NCBI GenBank assembly: GCA_009377375.1
Contig: WHUE01000004.1
Span: 1-64,000, forward strand
From: Alphaproteobacteria bacterium
GTDB taxonomy: Bacteria > Pseudomonadota > Alphaproteobacteria > MPNO01 > UBA2964
Direction: 5' to 3'
DNA length: 64,000 nucleotides
Positions 21,464-32,043 of the stretch are shown piece by piece. The notes under the pieces are model-generated. The model saw only the letters and a list, made by a program, of their open reading frames with translations. It ran no database searches and had not been told where the DNA came from. The translations under genes and the position numbers were made by a program. Positions within the stretch are counted from its first letter, which is position 1; every line of letters begins with the position of its first letter.

Positions 21464-22830
21464 GCGCTTGCCTGCCGCAAGGGACCTGTGGCTTCCGCCG
21501 CCGCCGCGATGCGGCCGGCGAGCGAGTTGCCGTGCGCCGCCGCGATATGCACGGTCGCGACCCGGCCGAACAGCGAAGCGGCGCGTTCCGCGCCGCCACA
21601 GGAGACGTGCACCGCCTGCATGTGCGGCGACCGCCCGCCGAGCTGGGCGGGATGCCGGGCGCGGCGGTCGAGAAGCACCTTCACGTCGCGCCCGACGAAA
21701 GCGCGGTTGAAGGCAAGCTGCGAGGCGCCCAGCGCGGCCTGCAGCCGGGCCAGCCGCTCGGCCTTCACGGCTTCGGGGAGCTGGGCGTCCATTTCGGCGG
21801 CGGGAGTGCCGGGGCGCGGGCTGTACTTGAAGGAATAGGCCTGGGCGAACCCGGTCTCGGCCACCAGCGCCAGCGTCGCCTCGAAATCGGCTTCCGTCTC
21901 GCCCGGATGGCCGACGATAAAGTCCGACGACAGCGCGATGTCGGGGCGGACGCGGCGCAGGCGGTCGACGATGCGGCGGTAGTCGTCCGCGGTATGCCCG
22001 CGGTTCATTCGCGCCAGGATCTCGTCCGATCCCGACTGCACCGGCAGGTGCAGACAGGGCATCAGCTTCGGATTCTCGCCATGGGCGCGGATCAGCGCGT
22101 CGTCCATGTCGCGCGGGTGGGAGGTGGTGTAGCGCAGCCGCTCCAGCCCGTCGATGCCGGCCAGCGCGTCGAGCAGCGCGGCCAGCCCGCCTTCGGCGCC
22201 GTGCCAGGCGTTGACGTTCTGTCCCAGCAGGGTGATCTCGCGCGCGCCGCCCTCGACCAGCAGGCGCGCCTCCGCCGTCACCGCGACGAGCGGACGGGAA
22301 AATTCCGCCCCGCGCGTATAGGGGACGACGCAGAAGGCGCAGAACTTGTCGCAGCCTTCCTGCACGGTCAGGAAGGCTGACGGGCCCTGCGCGGCGGCGG
22401 GCGGCAGGTGATCGAACTTGGCCTCGACGGGGAAATCCGTTTCGACCCGCGCGCCGCCCGCTCCCAGACCGCGCAGCATGTCCGGCAGGCGGTGATAGGT
22501 CTGCGGGCCGAACACCAGGTCGACCTGCGGCGCGCGGCGGATAATCTCGTCGCCTTCGGCCTGGGCGACGCAGCCGCCCACCGCGATGGTGACGGCGCGG
22601 CCGCCCGCCATCATGCGCTCTGCGCGCAGGCCGCGCAGCCGGCCCAGCTCGGAATAGATCTTTTCCGCCGCCTTCTCGCGAATGTGGCAGGTGTTCAGGA
22701 TCACCAGATCGGCATCGTCCGGCGCATCGACATTTTCATAGCCCATCGGCGCCAGGACGTCCGCCATGCGGGCGGCGTCATAGACGTTCATCTGGCAGCC
22801 GTAGCTTTTAATGAAGAGCTTTTTCGCCAA
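21460..22830 (-). CDS. miaB: tRNA-2-methylthio-N6-dimethylallyladenosine synthase
   Basis: [24 protein letters not shown]...[19 protein letters not shown], radical-SAM CxxxCxxC and TRAM. Confidence 0.97.
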
Positions 22831-22917
22831 CAGCGTTTTCCAAAGGGGCGGGCCGCGCCGGACCGCAACCGCGCCCGGCCCGCGCAGCGTCCGAAACTAG
22901 CACCGGGACGGTCTGAG

Positions 22918-23790
22918 TCAAGAATGGGCGACGGCGGAGCCGCTGGGCTGCGGCACCGCTGGCGGCGGCAGCGCCCGGCCGCTGAGCGCGGCCTGCACCC
23001 CGCCATCGACCAGGGAGAAGCAGTAATCGGCGAGCGCCCTGCGGCTGTCGAACCCGTCGCCGCGCACCGGCGGGTGGAACTCCACCGTCACCGCGATGCG
23101 GCCGAGCCCCAGCATGCGCCTGAGATGCGGCATCAGGGACATGTCGCCATACCAGGCGACATAGGGCCGCATCAGCCGGCCCATCGGGATGCCATCGAGG
23201 GCGGTATAGGCGATCGAGACCGGCTGCACGGTGAGCGGCTCGTCCACGCCGCGCTGCGCGACGGCGAACAGGGCGGACTTGAACGGCAGGACGAAATTGC
23301 CGTCGTCGCTGGTGCCCTCGGGAAACAGGACCAGGCTGTCGCCCGCGCGCAGCCGGCCGGCAATGTCGTCACGCTGCTGCGCCGCCTCGATCGCCCGGCG
23401 CTGGATGAAAACGGTGCGCTGCAGCCTGGCGAGGAGGCCGAAGAAGGGCCATCCGTCGATCTCCGCCTTGGCGATGAAGGAGGCCGAAATCAGCGAGCCG
23501 AGCACGGTGATGTCGATATAGGAGACGTGGTTGGAGACGAACAGCGTCGGGCGCGTCGTCGACCTCTCGCCCCGCACGGTGATGTCGAATCCCATCAGCC
23601 GCGTGCAGACCCGGTGGTAGATGAGCGGGATGCGGCCCGGATTCGGCAGGCCGAGGCGCAGCACGAGCCACTGCGACGGGATGACGAGCACCGTAAGGAG
23701 GAAATAGCCGGAAAGGCGCAACAGAGCGCGGGCGGAGGAACCCTTGCCTTCGAAGTCAGTCCGAGCCGCCTTTGCGGGCCGATCGTTCAT
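22918..23790 (-). CDS. Lysophospholipid acyltransferase (PlsC/OlsA-like)
   Basis: TLFVSNHVSYIDITVLGSLI...FPEGTSDDGNFVLPFKSALF; NHxxxxD and EGT motifs; adjacent to OlsB-like gene. Confidence 0.85.
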   Translation of the reverse strand: MNDRPAKAARTDFEGKGSSARALLRLSGYFLLTVLVIPSQWLVLRLGLPNPGRIPLIYHRVCTRLMGFDITVRGERSTTRPTLFVSNHVSYIDITVLGSLISASFIAKAEIDGWPFFGLLARLQRTVFIQRRAIEAAQQRDDIAGRLRAGDSLVLFPEGTSDDGNFVLPFKSALFAVAQRGVDEPLTVQPVSIAYTALDGIPMGRLMRPYVAWYGDMSLMPHLRRMLGLGRIAVTVEFHPPVRGDGFDSRRALADYCFSLVDGGVQAALSGRALPPPAVPQPSGSAVAHS

Positions 23791-24610
23791 AATGCCGAAT
23801 GTACTTGTCCGTGACGAGGTCGGTCTTTACCACGATGCTGACGTCGGTGGTATTGAACTGGTGGTCGACCACCGCCCCGTCGCCGACGAAGCCGCCGAGC
23901 CGCAGATAGCCCTTGATCAGCGGCGGCAGCGCCGCCAGCGCGGCGCGCACGTCGATGTCGTCCCGCGGGATCGAGCCCATCGCGACGTAGCGTTCGGACA
24001 GCGCCCGGGGACGCAGCGGCTCGGGCGCGAGGTGATAGTGCCGCAGATAGGACAGCGGCAGGTTCAGGGCCTCCGGATCGGCGCCGGGCACGCTGGCGCA
24101 GCCGAACATCACCGGCACGTCGTAATGGGCGACATAGGCCGCGATCGCATTCCACAGCAGGTTCATGGTCGGCCGGTTACGGTATTCCGCATCGACGCAG
24201 GACCGCCCCAGCTCCATGATCTCGCCCGGCTGGGCGACCAGCGGCGAGATATCGTACTCGGCGGCCGAATAAAAGGCCCCGTGCCGCTCCGCCGCGCTGC
24301 GCCGCATCAGCCGGTAGGTGCCGACCACCCCGCAGGGCAGGTCCTTCCGGGCGCGATCGATCACCAGCAGATGGTCGCAGGCGGCGTCGAACGCATCGCT
24401 GTCGCGGCGCGCGGCGCGGGCGCCGTCGCTGGGCCGGGCGTGCATCTCCTCGTAGAACACGCGGTAGCGCAGCGCCTGGGCCGCGTCGATCTCCGCGTCC
24501 CGAACGGCGAGACGCGCGACCAGATTGCCGGTTTCGATCGGCGGGATCGGGGAGTCGGGACGCAGGGGTCTTCCGATCTTTCCCGCGGCGTTCATGAGGC
24601 TGGTTGCCAT
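23756..24610 (-). CDS. GNAT-type N-acyltransferase, OlsB-like
   Basis: LRYRVFYEEMHARPSD...DSDAFDAACDHLLVIDR...VVGTYRLMRR...FYSAAEYDI...IMELGRSCVDAEYRNRPTMNLLWNAIAAYV...VMFGCASVPG. Confidence 0.82.
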   Translation of the reverse strand: MATSLMNAAGKIGRPLRPDSPIPPIETGNLVARLAVRDAEIDAAQALRYRVFYEEMHARPSDGARAARRDSDAFDAACDHLLVIDRARKDLPCGVVGTYRLMRRSAAERHGAFYSAAEYDISPLVAQPGEIMELGRSCVDAEYRNRPTMNLLWNAIAAYVAHYDVPVMFGCASVPGADPEALNLPLSYLRHYHLAPEPLRPRALSERYVAMGSIPRDDIDVRAALAALPPLIKGYLRLGGFVGDGAVVDHQFNTTDVSIVVKTDLVTDKYIRHYERSARKGGSD

Positions 24611-24677
24611 GAGACCAAACCAATACGCGCCAACAATGACGGATTTTTGACGATCAGGACAGACCGTACCCGGACCG

Positions 24678-25133
24678 TCAGCCCTGGCCGGTGCCCTTGC
24701 CCTTCGCCTTCGGCCGCACCTTGGAGCCCAGCGGCACGCCGTAAAGCTCCAGCCGGTCGTCGACGAGCTCATAGCCCATCTCCTGGGCGATGCGCTGCTT
24801 CATCGACTCGAGCTCCTCGTTCTCGAACTCGAGCACCTTGCCGGTGCGCATGTCGATCAGATGATGATGGTGATGGTCCTCGGTCGCCGGCTCGTAACGC
24901 GACCGCCCGTCGCCGAAATCGTGCCGGTTGATGATGTTCGCGATGTCGAACAGCCGCAGCGTGCGGTAGACCGTCGCAATGCTGATGCGGGGATCGATAT
25001 CGGACGCGCGGTGGTAGACCTGCTCGACGTCCGGATGGTCCGTCGAGTCGGACAGCACTTGCGCAATGACGCGCCGCTGGCCCGTCATCTTCATGCCTTT
25101 TTTCAGGCAGGCGCGTTCGATGCGCGAGACCAT
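24678..25133 (-). CDS. fur: Fur-family transcriptional regulator (Fur/Mur)
   Basis: LKKGMKMTGQRRVIAQVLSDSTDHPDVEQVYHRASDIDPRISIATVYRTLRLF...EDHHHHHLIDMRTGKVLEFENEELE. Confidence 0.92.
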   Translation of the reverse strand: MVSRIERACLKKGMKMTGQRRVIAQVLSDSTDHPDVEQVYHRASDIDPRISIATVYRTLRLFDIANIINRHDFGDGRSRYEPATEDHHHHHLIDMRTGKVLEFENEELESMKQRIAQEMGYELVDDRLELYGVPLGSKVRPKAKGKGTGQG

Positions 25134-25246
25134 CGTTCCCCCTAAGTATTGCCTCCTACAGGCCAGATAAAGTTACTACAGCCGAAGGCAAGCCGCAAAC
25201 GCAACGACAGGCAGGGATTTACAGGGAAAACGGCGGATCCGCCCGC

Positions 25247-25651
25247 TCAGCCGCCACGCTGCCGGCCGAGACCGATCTTCTTCGCCAGCGCGCTGCGCTG
25301 CTTGGCGTAGTTCGGCGCGACCATGGGGTAATCCGGCGGCAGACTCCAGCGGGCGCGGTATTCCTCCGGCGTCATGTTGTAGGCCGTCTTGAGATGGCGC
25401 TTGAGCATTTTCAGCTTTCTGCCATCCTCCAGGCACACGATATAATCCGGGGTGACGGAACGGCGGATCGGCACCGCGGGCTGCAGCTCGGGCGCGGCAT
25501 CGACCGGGCCCGACACGCTCTCCAGGGTCTTGTATACGGTGCGAACCAGATCCGGAAGCTCCGCCAGCGAGACCGTCGTGCTGCGCAGATGCGCCGACAG
25601 GATTTGCGTCGTCCACTGGAGAAGTTCTTCGGCCTTGGGCTTATCGATCAT
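25247..25651 (-). CDS. mucR: MucR/Ros-family zinc-finger transcriptional regulator
   Basis: AVPIRRSVTPDYIVCLEDGRKLKMLKRHLKTAYNMTPEEYRARWSLPPDYPMVAPNYAKQRSALAKKIGLGR. Confidence 0.95.
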   Translation of the reverse strand: MIDKPKAEELLQWTTQILSAHLRSTTVSLAELPDLVRTVYKTLESVSGPVDAAPELQPAVPIRRSVTPDYIVCLEDGRKLKMLKRHLKTAYNMTPEEYRARWSLPPDYPMVAPNYAKQRSALAKKIGLGRQRGG

Positions 25652-25742
25652 GCAGATGTGCTCCCGGTTCACAGGCGACGAATTTATACTATAAAGGTTC
25701 GTTTCGATTAATCAATCGATGTAGCAGTAAATCAGTCGGCAA

Positions 25743-25991
25743 ATGAGCGCACCGGACGACTACTTTTTGGACATCACACAGGATGTATGTCCGATGACAT
25801 TCGTCAAGACACGGCTTCTTATCGAGAAGATGGCGGCGGGCGAGACCGCCGAGATCCGCCTCAGCGGCGGCGAACCCCTTGAAAACGTGCCAGAATCGGT
25901 CGCCGAGCTGGGGCACGAGGTGCTCGGAATCGAGCATGAGCCCGACACGGCGGAACCCGGCATACACCGCATCCGCGTCCGCAAGCGCTGA
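25743..25991 (+). CDS. TusA/SirA-family sulfurtransferase-like protein
   Basis: YFLDITQDVCPMTFVKTRLLIEKMAAGETAEIRLSGGEPLENVPESVAELGHEVL, conserved CPxTFV motif. Confidence 0.85.
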   Translation: MSAPDDYFLDITQDVCPMTFVKTRLLIEKMAAGETAEIRLSGGEPLENVPESVAELGHEVLGIEHEPDTAEPGIHRIRVRKR

Positions 25992-26022
25992 CGCACGCGG
26001 CACCGGTGTTAATCCGGAATAT

Positions 26023-27720
26023 TCAGAGGAAGCAGCCGGCTTCCTGCAGGTCGGCGGGATTGTCCACGTCCAGCCAGTGGCCCGTCACGTAGACGGCCCT
26101 CACCTCGTGCCCCACGTCGATCAGCCGCTGGACGAGGTCGATCATGCTGGAGTCTGCCAACACGCCCTCCGCCGCCATCGCATCCAGCGTTGCGCGCACC
26201 AGGGAAGCCCCGGCCGCGCTGAGCCGGGCCACGCCGATCCATTCGCCGTCGATCGCGGCCTCGTCCAGCCCGGCGCCGATGGCCGTGACCGCAACGGCGT
26301 CCTCGTCCAGATAGCCGGCGCGGAACCGCGTCGCGCAGGCGACCAGGTCGCGGGTGCGCGAGGCGGGGTCCGGGTCGCGTTCGCGCCACATCGCATCGAC
26401 CGCCAGCACGATGTCGCCGTCCGCCGCGCGCAGCCGGTCGAGGATGTACTGGCGGAACAGCACGTCGCCATAGGCCACAACCGTCTCGCCGTCGAGCGTC
26501 GCCGCGGCGCAGGCGAGCGTCGCCGCCTCGCCGGTATCGGCGAAGGCGTCGTTGTCCACGGTTTTCACGCTGGGCAGGTTGACCATCTCCTTGCGGTAGC
26601 CGCGCACCACCGTGATGTCATGCACCCCGCCGCCATTCAGCGTATCGACCAGCCGGCTGAGGAGCGGCCGGCCGCGCACCTCGACCATGCATTTGGGCCG
26701 GTCGGCGGTGAGCGGGCCCAACTCCACTCCGCGCGAGGCCGCCAGCACAATGGCGCGCGGCGCGTCGGGGGTGGTCGGCAGGTACCGCTTCTCGGCGTCG
26801 GCCAGCTCGTCGTTGCCGGCCAGCTCGAACACCTGCTTGACCGTGGCGATGCCGTTCTCGACCCCGGCCAGCCCCTCGTCGCGGAAGATGCGCGACGAGG
26901 CCTCGCGCATCGCGGTGATCGCGGCGCGCAGATTGTGATTGGCCCAGATGACCAGCGAGACGCTGGCCTCGCGCCAGCGATCGGTCGGGGTGTCGTAATA
27001 GGTGGTCGGCACGATCACGACCGGGCAGCGCCCGGCCCATTCGCGCATGAACTCCAGGATCTCGCCGGGGTCGCGCTTCTTGGAATGGATCAGCAGCGCG
27101 TCCGCGCCGGCGCCGTGATACGCCTCGGCGCGGCGCAGCGCCTCCGCCATGCCGCGCCCCGATATCAGCGCCTCGATCCGGGCGACGACGCAGAAATCGG
27201 CGTCCTCCTGGCTGTCCTTACCGGCCTTGATCTTGCCGCAGAACTCGTCGATATCGGCCAGCGGCTGACCGTCGCCGATGAACGAGTTGGTCTTCGGGAA
27301 CAGCTTGTCCTCGATGCAGATGCCGGCGATGCCCCGTTGCCCCAGCTTGCGCACCACGCGGCGCACGTTGTTGAAGTTGCCGTAGCCGGTATCGCCGTCC
27401 ACCAGGATCGGGACCGAGGTGGCGTCGGACATGAACTCCAGCACCTCGAGCACCTGCGTCCAGGACGCCTCGTTGCTGTCGCGCACGCCGAGCGCGGCCG
27501 ACATGGTCAGCCCCGACGCCCAGATGCCCTTGAACCCCGTCTCCTCGACGATCTTGGCGGAAAGCCCGTCATGGGCCTCCATGATGAACTCGGTCCGGGC
27601 CGAGGCCAGCAGGGCCCGCAGCCGGCCCGCCTTGGTATCGGATGCGGGGGCGCGGCTGCGCGCCTGCGCCAGGGACGCGACGTTCGGTGCGGTCGATCGG
27701 GTGGCCACCGGCCCCTCCAT
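26023..27720 (-). CDS. Phosphoenolpyruvate mutase fused to C-terminal nucleotidyltransferase domain
   Basis: N-term: [40 protein letters not shown] (PepM EDKxFPKxNS signature); C-term: [39 protein letters not shown] (NTP-transferase motif). Confidence 0.9.
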   Translation of the reverse strand: MEGPVATRSTAPNVASLAQARSRAPASDTKAGRLRALLASARTEFIMEAHDGLSAKIVEETGFKGIWASGLTMSAALGVRDSNEASWTQVLEVLEFMSDATSVPILVDGDTGYGNFNNVRRVVRKLGQRGIAGICIEDKLFPKTNSFIGDGQPLADIDEFCGKIKAGKDSQEDADFCVVARIEALISGRGMAEALRRAEAYHGAGADALLIHSKKRDPGEILEFMREWAGRCPVVIVPTTYYDTPTDRWREASVSLVIWANHNLRAAITAMREASSRIFRDEGLAGVENGIATVKQVFELAGNDELADAEKRYLPTTPDAPRAIVLAASRGVELGPLTADRPKCMVEVRGRPLLSRLVDTLNGGGVHDITVVRGYRKEMVNLPSVKTVDNDAFADTGEAATLACAAATLDGETVVAYGDVLFRQYILDRLRAADGDIVLAVDAMWRERDPDPASRTRDLVACATRFRAGYLDEDAVAVTAIGAGLDEAAIDGEWIGVARLSAAGASLVRATLDAMAAEGVLADSSMIDLVQRLIDVGHEVRAVYVTGHWLDVDNPADLQEAGCFL

Positions 27721-27854
27721 AAATCGGTGCGATGCGCGCGATTGCGGCAGAGGAAGGACCATAGTTGGGAATCGCCCCGGATTTCAACAAGATGACGATA
27801 TGGCGACCGGGCCGTGACAGCATGTCCCGGCGGCGGCGGGCGGAGCGGGCCGCG

Positions 27855-28715
27855 CTAACCCCCCGCTCCCGCATAGCGGGCAAGGCGCACCGAGGCGGCC
27901 TCCAGCGCGGCGGGGAACCCGTCCGACATCAGGAAGGCGTACTCCGCCTCGCGCTGGTCGGTCAGCGAATCGAGCCGGCGCAGCGCGTCGTCCACGTGGC
28001 CCGGATGGCACATGATCAGCGTGCGCGGCCGCGTGGCCACCAGGAAGCGCCGGAACAGCGCGCCGAAATCGCGGCCGGGCGCCAGGTCGTAAATGCCTGC
28101 GAACCCGTCATTGACCGGCACCCCGGCCCGGCGGGCGAGGCGATGCAGCGCCCGGCCCGGAACCGCGAGCCCCAGCGCCCGGCCCACCGATTCGCCGCGC
28201 CGCAGCACCGCGGATGCGCGTTCCCGGCCGCTGCGCAGATAGGTGCCGCGTCCGGCATAGCGGTCGCGCACCAGCCCGACCACGACCTCGCGCAGACCCG
28301 GCAGGTTCTGGATGTGATGATGGCCGTCCACGAAGTCCGGCGCGCGCCCGAGCGCCGCCTCGAAAGCGTCGAGCTGCGCCGCGAACTCCGCCCGGCATTC
28401 GCCGGCGTCCAGCCGGCGGAGCCAGGCCGCCCGCGCCAGCGCCCCGAATGTCGCGGCCCGGCCGCCCGGCGCGGTGCGCGGCATGGCGGTCAGCGGCGAC
28501 AGCGTGGTCAGGCTGAGATGCACGCCGATATCGGCGTCATCGGCAACGGGCGCGAGCCAGGCGGCATGCTCGGGCCAGTACGGGCTGGCGGTCATGCAGC
28601 CGGTGGCCGTGAGGCGACCGGCGCCGATCAGCTCCGCAATGCCCCTGCTGACGGCAGGGGACAGCGCGTAATCGTCGGCGCAGAGAATAACCGGCGTGCG
28701 CGCGACGCCGGTCAC
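27855..28715 (-). CDS. YdjC/ChbG-like carbohydrate deacetylase
   Basis: VILCADDYALSPAVSRGIAELIGAGRLTATGCMTASPYWPEHAAWL...DIGVHLSLT...FVDGHHHIQNLPGLR...LIMCHPGHVDD. Confidence 0.88.
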   Translation of the reverse strand: MTGVARTPVILCADDYALSPAVSRGIAELIGAGRLTATGCMTASPYWPEHAAWLAPVADDADIGVHLSLTTLSPLTAMPRTAPGGRAATFGALARAAWLRRLDAGECRAEFAAQLDAFEAALGRAPDFVDGHHHIQNLPGLREVVVGLVRDRYAGRGTYLRSGRERASAVLRRGESVGRALGLAVPGRALHRLARRAGVPVNDGFAGIYDLAPGRDFGALFRRFLVATRPRTLIMCHPGHVDDALRRLDSLTDQREAEYAFLMSDGFPAALEAASVRLARYAGAGG

Positions 28716-28932
28716 GCCCGCCCGCCGCGACGAAACCCCTGCTCCCGGAACGATCCGGCCTCAGCCGTCCCGCTCATGCGCGCCTCCGGTCCTGAATCCT
28801 GTACCCGGCCTTGCTATGGTATCCGGTCGGCGCGGTCAATCGCGCGCGCAGGCGAAGGGTGGGGCTCGCCGTCCCGATTGACAGCCGGTACCGCCAACTG
28901 TAGAGGAAGCGCCGGACAAGGCGGGGGTTTCC

Positions 28933-30210
<1,278 letters not shown>

Positions 30211-30216
<6 letters not shown>

Positions 30217-30876
30217 GGCGGCGGACTCCCGCCTGTCGGGACGCGGATGCGCCGGATCGTAGAGCGCGAGAAAACTCGACACCGCGTGATCGATCCGCCG
30301 CAGCAGCTCGGTCTCGTCGGGCCGGTTGAGGACGCCCAGCAGCGCGCGAAGCTGCAGGCGGCCGGTCAGCGCCCCGATGAACGCCTCGGCGGCGAGGTCC
30401 GGGTCGGCGACATAGAGCCGGCCGTTCCGCGTTTCCCACGCGAGGTAGTCGGCCAGCATGGCGATGAGGCGCCCCGCCCCGACCGCGTAGATCGCGCCGC
30501 CGAGTTCCGGGAAGCGCGCCGATTCCGCTACGATCAGGCGGTACAGGGCCAGCGAGGAGGGGCGCAGCATGAGGGTGAGAAGGTCCCGACCGAACGTCCG
30601 GAGCAGACGGTCGGGCGTCGATGCCGCCGCGTCGCGCAGCACGAGCGGCGCCATCAGCGTCGCCGTCAGGTCCTCGACGATCCCCTTGAACAGCGAGTCC
30701 TTGCTGTGGAAATGGTTGTAGACCGTCTGCTTGGACACGCCGGCCTCGGACGCGATCAGGTCCATGCTGGCGGCCCCGTAGCCGAGCCGGAGAAAGACGT
30801 CGGTGCCCGCGCGCTGAATCGCCCGATGCTTGCGGCCCGACGCGTCCGGCATTGCGCTGGCGGTTCTCTGTGCCAT
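30211..30876 (-). CDS. TetR/AcrR-family transcriptional regulator
   Basis: AIQRAGTDVFLRLGYGAASMDLIASEAGVSKQTVYNHFHSKDSLFKGIVED; divergent to RND operon. Confidence 0.93.
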
Positions 30877-30899
30877 ATTGACCCTGCTTTGCTGACAGG

Positions 30900-30927
30900 C
30901 TAGATTGGACTGTACGGTCCAGTCTAG
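30900..30927. promoter_or_regulatory. 28-bp near-perfect palindrome, likely TetR operator
   Basis: ctagattggactgtacggtccagtctag: 24/28 positions self-complementary, centred on GTAC between divergent tetR and RND adaptor. Confidence 0.8.
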
Positions 30928-30941
30928 GATCGGTCGAAACA

Positions 30942-32042
30942 ATGGAACTGTCAATGGGCCGGGCATCGAAATTCTGGGTAGCCTCGGGTGTCGCGGCGCT
31001 TCTGCTGGGCGGCGGGGGATACCATTACCTGACGGAAAGGGATGCGCCCGCCGGACCCGTCGCTCAAGCGGCCACCCCGCCCGCCGAAAAGACCGTCGCC
31101 GTGGAGGCGGAGCGGGCTTCCGTCGGCGTCGTGCTGGAGGATCTCAACGCGGTCGGCACGCTGCGGGCGAACGAGGCCGTCGCCGTTTCGCCCGAGATCG
31201 CCGGGCGCATCGACCGCATCCGCTTCGACGAGGGCGACGAGGTTGCCGCCGGCGACGTGCTGGTGGAGCTCGACGCGGCGATCCTGCGCGCCGAGCTGGC
31301 CAAGGCCCGTTCCGATCTCACCCTCGCCGAAGCCAATCGCACGCGCGCCATGACGCTGGCGCGGCAGGGCACCGGCACGCTGCGCGCGCGGGACGAGGCC
31401 CTTGCGGCCCACCAGGCGGCGCAGGCGAACATCGCGCTCGCGCAGGCCCGGCTCGACAAGGCGTCGATCAGGGCGCCGCTTTCCGGGATTGTCGGGCTGC
31501 GCGCGGTCAGCGCCGGCGCCTATGTCACGCCCGGCGACCGGATCGTGGAGCTGGCCGACATCGACCCGATCAAGGTGGATTTCCGGGTGCCCGAGCTCGC
31601 GCTTTCGAGCCTGCGTCCCGGCCAGGCCATACGCGTCGCGGTCGACGCCGTGCCGGGAAAGACGTTCGACGGCGCCGTCTACGTCATCGATCCCATCGTC
31701 GACGAGAACGGCCGCGCCATACGGCTGCGCGCCCGCGTCGCGAATCCCGACCGCGCGCTGTTCCCCGGCCTGTTCGCGCGGGTGCAAATCGTGATCGAGC
31801 GGCGCGCCAACTCGGTTCTCGTGTCGGAATCCGCGGTCTTCGCCCGCGGGCAGGAGCGGTTCGTCTATCGCGTGGTCGATGGCCGGGCGGTGCTGACGAA
31901 AATCGAGCTCGGCCAGCGGCGGCCCGGCCAGGTCGAGGTGACGGCCGGTCTCGCCCCCGATGCGGTGGTCGTCACCGCGGGCCACCAGCAGGTCCGGGAC
32001 GGCGGCCGCGTCGAGATCATCGAGCCGCGCACGGGAAGCTGA
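30942..32042 (+). CDS. RND efflux periplasmic adaptor subunit (MFP/HlyD family)
   Basis: VGTLRANEAVAVSPEIAGRIDRIRFDEGDEVAAGDVLVELD...IRAPLSGIVGLRAVSAGAYVTPGDRIVELADIDPIKVDF. Confidence 0.95.
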   Translation: MELSMGRASKFWVASGVAALLLGGGGYHYLTERDAPAGPVAQAATPPAEKTVAVEAERASVGVVLEDLNAVGTLRANEAVAVSPEIAGRIDRIRFDEGDEVAAGDVLVELDAAILRAELAKARSDLTLAEANRTRAMTLARQGTGTLRARDEALAAHQAAQANIALAQARLDKASIRAPLSGIVGLRAVSAGAYVTPGDRIVELADIDPIKVDFRVPELALSSLRPGQAIRVAVDAVPGKTFDGAVYVIDPIVDENGRAIRLRARVANPDRALFPGLFARVQIVIERRANSVLVSESAVFARGQERFVYRVVDGRAVLTKIELGQRRPGQVEVTAGLAPDAVVVTAGHQQVRDGGRVEIIEPRTGS

Positions 32043-32043
32043 G

